From assembly GCA_025056515.1 (NCBI GenBank), contig JANWWB010000119.1, forward strand, positions 1 to 9,589: 9,589 nt of DNA, in the 5' to 3' direction. Source of the DNA: Anaerolineales bacterium (lineage in GTDB: Bacteria; Chloroflexota; Anaerolineae; Anaerolineales; Villigracilaceae). The notes below the pieces were generated by a model. It ran no database searches and was not told the DNA's origin. It saw only the letters and a list, made by a program, of their open reading frames with translations. The first letter of the stretch is position 1. Every line of letters starts with the position of its first letter. Shown here in pieces: positions 1-5,748 of the stretch. Both the position numbers and the translations under genes were made by a program.

Positions 1-198
1 AACGTGATGGGATGCGGTGATTCGGCGCTTGCGGGTATCGCTTCCACCCTCTATCGAGCAGGCTCCCTAGTTGAGATGCTTCGCAGAGGGGTGGCTTGTG
101 GAGCCGCCAATACGCAAGTACTTGGCGCAGGTTTTATTGACCCGAATTTGGTTTCTCAACTGGAATCGCAAGTTGTCCTACGGGAAGTGGTGATGTGA
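1..198 (+). CDS. PfkB-family sugar-phosphate kinase (1-phosphofructokinase / tagatose-6-phosphate kinase type), C-terminal fragment
   Basis: This is the 3' end of a gene that enters from the left; 65 residues are visible in the frame starting at base 1. The fragment opens with Asn-Val-Met-Gly-Cys-Gly-Asp-Ser and continues to Ala-Gly. This is the signature-2 region of PfkB/ribokinase-family kinases (usual form GAGD), whose Asp (residue 7 here) is the catalytic base that activates the acceptor hydroxyl. It is followed by the usual C-terminal helix with an Ala/Gly-rich segment (GVACGAANTQVLGAG). In this family the FruK/LacC branch phosphorylates ketose monophosphates to bisphosphates, which suits its place in front of an aldolase and PTS genes. 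The Cys in place of the common Ala in GxGD is seen in natural variants. The substrate cannot be read from this fragment. The stop is 26 bases before the aldolase start, consistent with one operon. Confidence 0.75.
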   Translation, partial: NVMGCGDSALAGIASTLYRAGSLVEMLRRGVACGAANTQVLGAGFIDPNLVSQLESQVVLREVVM

Positions 199-224
199 TG
201 GAAACTGCTTTTAGAAGGTGAATC

Positions 225-836
225 ATGCTCGAAAATGATATCTATGCAATGAGGAAAAAAATAGCCAACATTGGTCGGCTGATGTATGCTCGAATGCTTA
301 CTGACGCGGCGGGCGGTAATATCAGTGTCCGTATGGGAGATGTTATCCTCATGACGCCCCGCTATGCAGGAAGTCAGTTTCTGTGGGATTTAGCTCCGGA
401 GAATGTCCTTGTCTTAGATTTACAGGGAAACAAATTAGAAGGAGAAGGTGAAGTCTCGCGCGAAATTCGAGTCCATCGCGATCTGCTGAACAAGTTCTAT
501 CCGGATGGGACGGCTGTTGTACATGGACATGCGCGCAATGCTTTGGTTTTTTGCGCTCAGAAAAAGCCAATTCCTTCCATGCTCGACTCGACTGATAAGT
601 TTGGCCAGGAAATCGGCTACGTGCCGGGCGCGCCTGCGCATACACAAGAATTGGCCGACCAAATCTGTGCTGCAATGGCTACGCAACTTGAACGTGTGAG
701 AAAACAGGCAGCAATCATCTTGGCGCCCAGACATGGTGTTTTTGTATTTGCTAAAAACCTGGAAGCCGGCTATGACGCTCTTGACCGCCTTGAAAATACG
801 GCCTATTGTGCTCTGATGGGTGCTTTGCTCAAATGA
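225..836 (+). CDS. Class II aldolase/adducin family protein (fuculose-phosphate aldolase-like)
   Basis: 203 residues, the usual size for L-fuculose-1-phosphate aldolase and L-ribulose-5-phosphate 4-epimerase relatives. Visible motifs in order are the phosphate-binding GGNIS (30-34), the acidic catalytic segment SREIRVH with Glu80, the zinc ligands in HGH (His100 and His102), and a third zinc ligand, His170, in APRHGVF. The C-terminal helix (about 180-200, AGYDALDRLENTAY) is typical of the family. The enzymes cleave a phosphorylated ketose to DHAP plus an aldehyde, or epimerise a pentulose phosphate, in the cytoplasm with Zn2+. The ATG is preceded by AGAAGGTGA at 213-221. Position between a PfkB kinase and a PTS EIIA suggests it cleaves the phosphorylated product of the imported sugar or polyol. 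Family is secure; aldolase rather than epimerase, and the exact substrate, are not. Confidence 0.88.
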   Translation: MLENDIYAMRKKIANIGRLMYARMLTDAAGGNISVRMGDVILMTPRYAGSQFLWDLAPENVLVLDLQGNKLEGEGEVSREIRVHRDLLNKFYPDGTAVVHGHARNALVFCAQKKPIPSMLDSTDKFGQEIGYVPGAPAHTQELADQICAAMATQLERVRKQAAIILAPRHGVFVFAKNLEAGYDALDRLENTAYCALMGALLK

Positions 837-842
837 GGATGT

Positions 843-1325
843 ATGATTGTCAATCTAAACCATTCTCTGCTTAAACCAGACCTTATTTTAATCGGCTTGG
901 AAGCCAGCTCGGCCGAAGAGGCAATGCGCCTCATGGCGGATGTGATGTTTCAAAAAGGATATGTCAAAGAGAGTTTTATACAGTCTCTCCTGGAGCGAGA
1001 GGCTGTTCATCCAACAGGTATTCCTACACCTATCCCGGTAGGGTTGCCTCATACCGGCATAGAGCATTGTATACAACCTGGCGTTTGTATCGGTATCCTA
1101 AAGTCTCCGGTGATATTTGGGATGATAGGCGCTCCTGAACAGAGACTTTCAACTCGCCTGATTTTTATGCTCTCGATTGTTAACCCGGCCGAACAAGTGG
1201 AAATGCTTCAAAAGGTGGTGGACTTCTTTCAGAAAACCGATCGAATGCAAGCGCTTCTCAATGCCCAAACCGCTCTTGAAGCATTTGAGATCGTCAAGAA
1301 GGGCTTGTTCCTCGAAGAGAGATAA
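843..1325 (+). CDS. PTS EIIA component, fructose/mannitol/galactitol type (PTS_IIA-2)
   Basis: 160 residues, the normal size of a free-standing EIIA of the fructose/mannitol superfamily, here most like the galactitol GatA type. The active-site context is PTGIPTPIPVGLPHTG, with the phosphorylated His at residue 70 (LPHTG). The C-terminal half has the expected alternating strands and helices (LIFMLSIVNPAEQVEMLQKVVDFF). It accepts phosphate from HPr and passes it to an EIIB, acting in the cytoplasm. No EIIB or EIIC is in the window; they would be expected upstream of base 1 or elsewhere. The Shine-Dalgarno GAGGAT (835-840) overlaps the stop of the aldolase gene, so the two are probably translationally coupled. 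Assignment to the IIA-2 fold is firm; the sugar specificity is inferred only. Confidence 0.88.
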   Translation: MIVNLNHSLLKPDLILIGLEASSAEEAMRLMADVMFQKGYVKESFIQSLLEREAVHPTGIPTPIPVGLPHTGIEHCIQPGVCIGILKSPVIFGMIGAPEQRLSTRLIFMLSIVNPAEQVEMLQKVVDFFQKTDRMQALLNAQTALEAFEIVKKGLFLEER

Positions 1326-1344
1326 GGTGCAGAGGAAGAATTCT

Positions 1345-1698
1345 ATGAGTGGCCGAGGAATGCTCTTGTTGCAAACTCTTGTTGAGAGTTTTCATCCTGC
1401 TGCAGCTGCTGGCTTGGTGGCCGAGATACAATTTTTGTTTAGCGGCGTTGAAAAAGGAGCTTATTATCTAAAAATCGAGAATGGCAAGTGTACCTTACAT
1501 ACGGGCGAGATAGATTTTGCTCGACTAACGATACGTGTAGATCTAAACGTTTGGGAAGAAATCCAAACCGGCAAGATTCGCTGGAGTGATGCTCTGATGC
1601 AGCGAAAGTTCTTAGCAACCGGCAATTTTCCCTTGCTAGCTCGATTACCGGACTTATTCACTATTCTTGCCAGTTCTTCTGAGAAAAAGAATGCCTGA
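1345..1698 (+). CDS. Small SCP2-like (sterol carrier protein 2) domain protein
   Basis: 117 residues, roughly one SCP2 domain and nothing else. The pattern fits: an N-terminal amphipathic helix (about 5-20), the strand block YLKIENGKCTLHTGEIDFARLTIRVD (40-66), then NVWEEIQTGKIRW (68-80), a helix, and a late Gly at residue 93 in LATGNFPLL before a final helix. SCP2 folds bind lipids or other hydrophobic ligands in a cavity; there is no signal peptide, so it should be cytoplasmic. The start at 1345 is chosen because AGAGGAAG (1331-1338) sits just upstream and the domain begins there; the frame is open further upstream only by overlap with EIIA. Its end overlaps the HPr start by 8 bases. It lies between EIIA and HPr, an unusual place for a lipid-binding protein. 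No catalytic function is evident. Confidence 0.65.
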   Translation: MSGRGMLLLQTLVESFHPAAAAGLVAEIQFLFSGVEKGAYYLKIENGKCTLHTGEIDFARLTIRVDLNVWEEIQTGKIRWSDALMQRKFLATGNFPLLARLPDLFTILASSSEKKNA

Positions 1699-1960
1699 GC
1701 TTACTCTCACTATTCAACATAAAGTTGGTCTTCACGCTCGTCCGGCCAGTCTATTTGTGCGTGAGGCGGCCAAATTCCAATCGAACATCATGGTTTTCCA
1801 TGATGGAAAAGAGGCTAATGCCAAGAGCATCCTTAGCGTGCTGGCGCTAGGGGTCAATCAGGGTGCCCAAATCACTTTGCGCGCTGAAGGACCTGATGCC
1901 GAGATGGCGTTGCAAGCTCTACAAGCGTTGATTGAAAAGAATTTTGGCGAGGCGGAGTAG
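1691..1960 (+). CDS. ptsH: Phosphocarrier protein HPr
   Basis: 89 residues, the standard HPr length. The active-site motif is GLHARPAS with His15 in the canonical position; it takes phosphate from EI. The regulatory-site segment AKSILSVLALG places a Ser exactly at residue 46, the site that HPr kinase/phosphorylase modifies in Firmicutes and some other phyla; Ser46 alone does not prove such regulation because E. coli HPr also has it. The ATG at 1691 is chosen because it puts His15 in register. An upstream in-frame TTG at 1667 would add eight non-conserved residues. The start lies inside the end of the SCP2-like gene (ATGCCTGA, with TGA as that gene's stop), and the upstream Shine-Dalgarno is poor (GAGAAAAAG), so translation is probably coupled. 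Enzyme I follows after 5 bases. Confidence 0.95.
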   Translation: MPELTLTIQHKVGLHARPASLFVREAAKFQSNIMVFHDGKEANAKSILSVLALGVNQGAQITLRAEGPDAEMALQALQALIEKNFGEAE

Positions 1961-1965
1961 AACGA

Positions 1966-3681
1966 ATGCGGATTATTCGGGGTATCGCTGCTTCTCCCGG
2001 AATTGCGATCGGGCCGGCGCATGTTTTCCAACCGGAAGATTTGCATGTTCCAGTGCAGTTTGTCAGCAACCCAGAAGCAGAATGGCAACGTATGCAAGAG
2101 GCTTTCCAAAAGGCCAAAAACCAATTACAAGAGATCGCTAGCCAAGCGGCCGGTCGCCTTCAGCAACAGGACGTTGCCATCTTTGAGGCACACCTACAAA
2201 TGCTGGAAGACCCTGAACTGCAAGCATCGGTTCAAGCAGCCATCCTGCACGAAGGCAAGAATGCCGAGAGCGCTTTGATGGAAAATGCCGAACGCTATGC
2301 TGTGCAACTCGAATCCTTGAACGATGAGTACTTCCGCGCCCGTGCAGCGGATATTCGCGATGTCGCTCGTCGCTGCCTGCGCATTTTGCTTGGCAAGCCG
2401 CAACCCGATATCACTTTGTTACAACCATCTATCTTGGTTGCTCGGGATTTGACACCTTCGGATACGGTTCTCCTTGATAAGAGTCGTTTGCTTGGTTTCT
2501 GTACTGCCGAAGGTGGTGCGACCTCCCATACGGCCATCTTGGCTAAGGCCCTTGGGATTCCGGCCGTGGTCGGGGCAGGCCCTCAGGTCCTAGAAATTGA
2601 GCAAAACCAACAGCTCGTTTTGGACGCGTGGCACGGTCAAGTTGTCCTAGACCCATCCGAAGATATCCTGAAGCAATTTCAGGACAAGCAAAGAGCAGCT
2701 CGAGCACAAGCAGCACAAGAGCGCGCTGATGCCGCTAAACCTGCTATCACGCGGGACGGGCGGCGTGTGGAAGTCGTTGCCAACGTCGGTCATCTCGACG
2801 ATGCGCATCAGGCAGTAGCATTGGGCGCTGAGGGAATTGGATTACTGCGGACCGAATTTCTCTATTTAGACCGCCAAACTGAGCCGGATGAAGAGGAACA
2901 GTATCGTGCATATCGAGCGATTTTCGAAGTCATGGGAGAGCGTCCGGTTGTCATCCGCACCTTGGACGTTGGAGGTGACAAAGCGCTGCCATATCTTGAC
3001 TTAGGACATGAAGAAAATCCTTTTCTGGGATGGCGGGCGATTCGCATGTGTTTGGATCGTCCTGCATTCTTCAAAACCCAATTACGCGCTATCTTGCGCG
3101 CTGCGGTTGGTCATGATATTCGCATCATGTTTCCCATGATTGCTACGGTGCGGGAAGTCCGACAGGCACGCGCTTTGCTTGAAGAAGCACGGCTTGAGCT
3201 GGAGCACGCTGGTGTTCCTTTTGGCAGACAAATCCAGGTGGGAATCATGATTGAAATTCCCTCGGCGGCCCTGATGGCAGATGCTCTGGCGAAAGAGGTT
3301 GATTTCTTTAGCATCGGCACAAATGACCTGACACAATATACCCTAGCGGTCGAACGCACCAATAAGCGCGTTGCCCACTTATCCAACGCCCTCGACCCAG
3401 CGGTTTTGCGACTGATCGCTCGCGTCATTGAAGAAGGTCATCGGGCCGGTATTTGGGTCGGAATGTGTGGAGAGATGGCTGGCGATGAGCGCGCTCTTCC
3501 GATTTTGCTTGGCTTGGGGCTAGACGAATTCAGCATGGCTCCGACCTTGATACCTCACGCCAAAGCCTTGATTCGATCTTGCAGTCTGGAAGCCTGTCAG
3601 GCGATTGCTCGACATAGTCTCACGTTGTCCGACTACACCGAAGTAGAAACGTATTTGCAAGCTGTCAACTCTCTCGCATAA
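1966..3681 (+). CDS. ptsI: PTS Enzyme I (phosphoenolpyruvate-protein phosphotransferase)
   Basis: 571 residues, full length for Enzyme I. It autophosphorylates from PEP and passes the phosphate to HPr in the cytoplasm. Visible in order: an N-terminal HPr-binding helical part (about 30-140), the phosphohistidine site GGATSHTAILAK with His188, the linker helix (about 232-260), then the PEP/Mg2+-binding barrel with GIGLLRTEFLY (290-300), RTLDVGGDK (331-339), EIPSAALMAD (430-439), FSIGTNDLTQYT (448-459) and the C-terminal catalytic Cys501 in GMCGEMAGD. All key residues are intact. GGCGGAG just upstream of the ATG serves as ribosome-binding site and covers the end of ptsH. This is the last gene of the operon; an intrinsic terminator follows at 3718. 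A dedicated HPr/EI pair inside a sugar operon suggests the system is self-contained. Confidence 0.97.
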   Translation: MRIIRGIAASPGIAIGPAHVFQPEDLHVPVQFVSNPEAEWQRMQEAFQKAKNQLQEIASQAAGRLQQQDVAIFEAHLQMLEDPELQASVQAAILHEGKNAESALMENAERYAVQLESLNDEYFRARAADIRDVARRCLRILLGKPQPDITLLQPSILVARDLTPSDTVLLDKSRLLGFCTAEGGATSHTAILAKALGIPAVVGAGPQVLEIEQNQQLVLDAWHGQVVLDPSEDILKQFQDKQRAARAQAAQERADAAKPAITRDGRRVEVVANVGHLDDAHQAVALGAEGIGLLRTEFLYLDRQTEPDEEEQYRAYRAIFEVMGERPVVIRTLDVGGDKALPYLDLGHEENPFLGWRAIRMCLDRPAFFKTQLRAILRAAVGHDIRIMFPMIATVREVRQARALLEEARLELEHAGVPFGRQIQVGIMIEIPSAALMADALAKEVDFFSIGTNDLTQYTLAVERTNKRVAHLSNALDPAVLRLIARVIEEGHRAGIWVGMCGEMAGDERALPILLGLGLDEFSMAPTLIPHAKALIRSCSLEACQAIARHSLTLSDYTEVETYLQAVNSLA

Positions 3682-3717
3682 ATTGTTGATGTAATGAACT
3701 CTTGATGTAGAGGTGGA

Positions 3718-3750
3718 GGACGGTCTGCTCGAGACCGTCCTTTTGTTTCT
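3718..3750 (+). terminator. Rho-independent terminator after ptsI
   Basis: A perfect 9-bp stem, GGACGGTCT (3718-3726) with AGACCGTCC (3732-3740), encloses a 5-base loop (GCTCG) and is followed directly by a T-rich tract TTTTGTTTCT (3741-3750). It starts 36 bases after the ptsI stop. There is no T tract on the other side, so it acts for the plus strand only. It separates the PTS operon from the next unit. Confidence 0.93.
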
Positions 3751-3765
3751 CTTAGGGGCGACGAC

Positions 3766-3781
3766 TGTGACTTTTGTCACA
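3766..3781. promoter_or_regulatory. CRP/FNR-superfamily-like operator, TGTGA-N6-TCACA
   Basis: The sequence TGTGACTTTTGTCACA is a perfect palindrome (6-bp arms, 4-base centre) and matches the CRP consensus half-sites exactly. It lies in the short gap between the PTS terminator and the ArsR-family gene, about 100 bases before that gene's start, where an activator or repressor site would be expected. It has no T tract on either strand, so a terminator reading is unlikely. That a CRP/FNR-family protein binds it here is inference. Confidence 0.5.
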
Positions 3782-3803
3782 AGAGAATATGACATTCAAT
3801 ACT
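3774..3803 (+). promoter_or_regulatory. Possible sigma-70-type promoter for the arsR-cytochrome operon
   Basis: TTGTCA at 3774-3779 matches the -35 consensus at 5 of 6 positions and AATACT at 3798-3803 matches the -10 consensus at 4 of 6, with an 18-base spacer. The -35 element overlaps the second half of the TGTGA-N6-TCACA palindrome. A short inverted repeat, GAAT (3785-3788) and ATTC (3794-3797), lies in the spacer and could be part of an ArsR-type operator. The -10 is weak, so the exact promoter is uncertain. Confidence 0.3.
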
Positions 3804-3857
3804 GTAGATGAAGAAATGATGAGAGTATGATGTGTTTTGCATATACGCCTATCCGAA

Positions 3858-3862
3858 TAAGG
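3858..3862 (+). promoter_or_regulatory. Ribosome-binding site deciding the ArsR-family start
   Basis: TAAGG lies 5 bases before the ATG at 3868. The competing upstream GTG at 3832 has only a weak GAGAG before it. This favours the shorter 110-residue product. Confidence 0.5.
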
Positions 3863-3867
3863 TTCGT

Positions 3868-4200
3868 ATGCTCACTCCCTCCCTCGTTCAAGAAATCACG
3901 CAATTGCACGCCGATTTCTGCTCGGCGTTGGCTGATTCGACCCGTTTGCTCCTCCTCTATGCCCTGGCAGAACGTCCACGCACGGTGAGCGAACTTGCTG
4001 ATGAATTGCGCCTGCCTCAGCCAACGATCTCACGCCATCTCAAAATCCTACGAGAACGGAGCCTGGTCGTTGCAACTAGGCAGGGGATGAGCGTTGAATA
4101 TGCTTTGGCCGACGAGCGCATCGTGGACGCACTTGATTTGCTACGTTCGATTATGCGTGACCGCATTCAGTACCAAGCGCGTTTGGTTGCACAACCTTAG
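3868..4200 (+). CDS. ArsR/SmtB-family winged-helix transcriptional regulator
   Basis: 110 residues from the ATG at 3868 (122 if the in-frame GTG at 3832 is used). The ArsR winged-helix is clear: ALADSTRLLLLYALAE (about 20-35), the helix-turn-helix VSELADELRLPQPTISRHLKILRERSL split over about 41-69 with recognition helix PQPTISRHLKIL, and the wing VVATRQGMSVEYALAD (70-85). Proteins of this family are dimeric repressors released by metals, persulfides, redox change or other ligands. The usual metal box ELCVC is replaced by VSELADEL with no cysteines, so classical arsenic or cadmium sensing is unlikely; the only Cys is residue 18 (a second, near the N terminus, exists only in the GTG-start form). 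It is the first gene of a unit that continues into cytochromes and YeeE/YedE genes 46 bases downstream, so it probably controls that operon and itself. The inducer is unknown. Confidence 0.87.
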   Translation: MLTPSLVQEITQLHADFCSALADSTRLLLLYALAERPRTVSELADELRLPQPTISRHLKILRERSLVVATRQGMSVEYALADERIVDALDLLRSIMRDRIQYQARLVAQP

Positions 4201-4246
4201 AGAACCAAAGCGCCACCTCTAACTACCGAATTTTGCGGAGAGGACT

Positions 4247-5704
4247 ATGAAAAAATTCAAAGCTTACTGGGTTTTCGGTTTGCTCGGCATTCTGCTGATC
4301 CTTCTTGTCCCTATCCTGCTGGCTACCTCACAGGCGGCAGAAGCACAGACCAAACGCGACCCATGGGCCGGGGTGCCGACCCATCCGGTGCATGTCTCTC
4401 ATGCCGATATTATCCAAGGGCCGTTTGAAACGCCACAAGATGTGACGCGCAATTGTCTTTCCTGCCATCCCGATGCTGCCAAGGAAGTGATGGCCACCAG
4501 CCACTGGACTTGGACGTCACAGCCTTTTAACGTCCCTTGGCGCGATCAGCCGGTCACCATCGGTAAATATAACCAAATCAACAACTTCTGCATTGGCGCC
4601 ATGGGCAACCAAAAAGCGTGCACTGCTTGCCACATCGGTTATGGTTGGCAAGAGACCGATGACTTTTTTGGCCAGGCTTATGACTTCACCAGAGAAGAAA
4701 ATGTCGATTGTCTGGTCTGCCATGCACAATCAGGATATGCGAAGGGCTCCTATGGAAATCCCAAGCAGGGGGTGGATTTACTGGCGGCAGCACGCTCGGT
4801 CGGCTTGCCGAGCCGGCAAAATTGCGGCTCTTGCCACTTTAACGGCGGTGGTGGCAATAATGTCAAACACGGCGACCTCTCGCAACAACTCATTTATCCC
4901 TCACCCGAAGACGATGTTCACATGGGTGGCGCCAATTTGCTCTGCACAGATTGCCACGTCACCGAGAATCACCAAATTAAAGGCCGCTTGGTGGCAGATA
5001 ATTACGTGATCAATCCCGAGGAACAGGTCTCTTGTACACAGTGCCACGACCCAGCGCCTCATGATGACCAACGGCTGAACGAACACACCAAGGCTGTTGC
5101 TTGCCAAACCTGCCACATTCCTTACATGGCCACTGAAGACCCAACCAAGATGGTGTGGGATTGGAGCACTGCTGGCCAAAACCTGAGTGATAATCACTTC
5201 TTCTATCTGAAAATCAAAGGCTCCTTCCAGTACGAAAGTAATGTCCGGCCGGTCTATCTCTGGTTCAACGGTAACCTAGAGTATCGTTACCTCTTGGGTG
5301 ACAAGATTGACCCAACTAAGCCGACCTACATCAACAAACCGGCCGGGAGTATCCATGACCCACAGGCAAAAATCTTCCCCTTCAAAGTTCACCGCGCTCG
5401 ACAGCCCTACGATACCGTCTACAACTATCTGCTCTCGCCGATTACCGCCGGCCCGGGCGGCTACTGGAGCGAATTCAACTGGGACCAGGCTTTCCGTCTG
5501 GCCGAGCAACGTACAGGGCTGAAGTATAGCGGGTCGTATGGCTTCACCGAAACCTTGATGTTCTGGCCGACTACCCACATGGTGCAACCCGCTGAAAATG
5601 CCCTCCAATGTGCCGATTGCCACAGTGAAAACGGGCGCTTGGATTGGGAAGCCCTAGGTTATCCGGGCGACCCCATGCGCTGGGGTGGGCGTCAGTTGCC
5701 CTAA
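4247..5704 (+). CDS. Octaheme c-type cytochrome, tetrathionate reductase (OTR) family
   Basis: 485 residues with an N-terminal signal or anchor (basic MKKFK, hydrophobic 8-27, then SQAAEAQT), so it acts outside the membrane. Eight CXXCH heme motifs begin at Cys 70, 125, 155, 193, 233, 263, 286 and 455. The spacing and blocks such as NNFCIG, CTACHIGYGW, NVDCLVCHA, NCGSCHFNGGGGN, VKHGDL and DVHMGG match the octaheme tetrathionate reductase family known from Shewanella oneidensis, where the active-site heme is ligated by a Lys. Lys207 in VKHGDL is the best candidate here; Cys115 is the only cysteine outside the heme motifs. The Shewanella enzyme reduces tetrathionate and also nitrite and hydroxylamine in vitro, so the natural substrate is open. 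GGAGAGG upstream gives a good ribosome-binding site. The next gene, a quinone-linked cytochrome b fusion, begins 44 bases later and is the likely electron partner. Confidence 0.88.
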   Translation: MKKFKAYWVFGLLGILLILLVPILLATSQAAEAQTKRDPWAGVPTHPVHVSHADIIQGPFETPQDVTRNCLSCHPDAAKEVMATSHWTWTSQPFNVPWRDQPVTIGKYNQINNFCIGAMGNQKACTACHIGYGWQETDDFFGQAYDFTREENVDCLVCHAQSGYAKGSYGNPKQGVDLLAAARSVGLPSRQNCGSCHFNGGGGNNVKHGDLSQQLIYPSPEDDVHMGGANLLCTDCHVTENHQIKGRLVADNYVINPEEQVSCTQCHDPAPHDDQRLNEHTKAVACQTCHIPYMATEDPTKMVWDWSTAGQNLSDNHFFYLKIKGSFQYESNVRPVYLWFNGNLEYRYLLGDKIDPTKPTYINKPAGSIHDPQAKIFPFKVHRARQPYDTVYNYLLSPITAGPGGYWSEFNWDQAFRLAEQRTGLKYSGSYGFTETLMFWPTTHMVQPAENALQCADCHSENGRLDWEALGYPGDPMRWGGRQLP

Positions 5705-5748
5705 TTCTGGCAAAACGTTTGAACTCCTCTTTTGCAACGGGACAGACT

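Noticed and set aside
1177..1344. In-frame ATG at 1177 that would extend the SCP2-like protein by 56 residues
   Set aside because: It would overlap EIIA almost entirely in another frame; the Lys/Arg-rich translation (for example RPNKWKCFKRWW) looks like a shadow, and 1345 has a good ribosome-binding site.
1667..1690. TTG start giving HPr eight extra residues
   Set aside because: It would move the active His from position 15 to 23; the ATG at 1691 gives standard numbering and Ser46.
3686..3709. Direct repeat TTGATGTA at 3686-3693 and 3702-3709
   Set aside because: Two 8-base copies in a short AT-rich gap between a stop codon and its terminator; probably chance, with no partner feature.
3766..3787. 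TGTGACTTTTGTCACA hairpin as a second terminator
   Set aside because: No T tract follows on either strand; an operator fits better.
3976..4080. ArsR protein as an arsenic/cadmium sensor
   Set aside because: The cysteine metal box before the recognition helix is absent and no metal-resistance genes are next to it.
5644..5748. In-frame ATG at 5644 that would extend the heptaheme fusion by 35 residues
   Set aside because: It lies inside the end of the octaheme gene in another frame, lacks a ribosome-binding site, and would bury the clear signal peptide starting at 5749.
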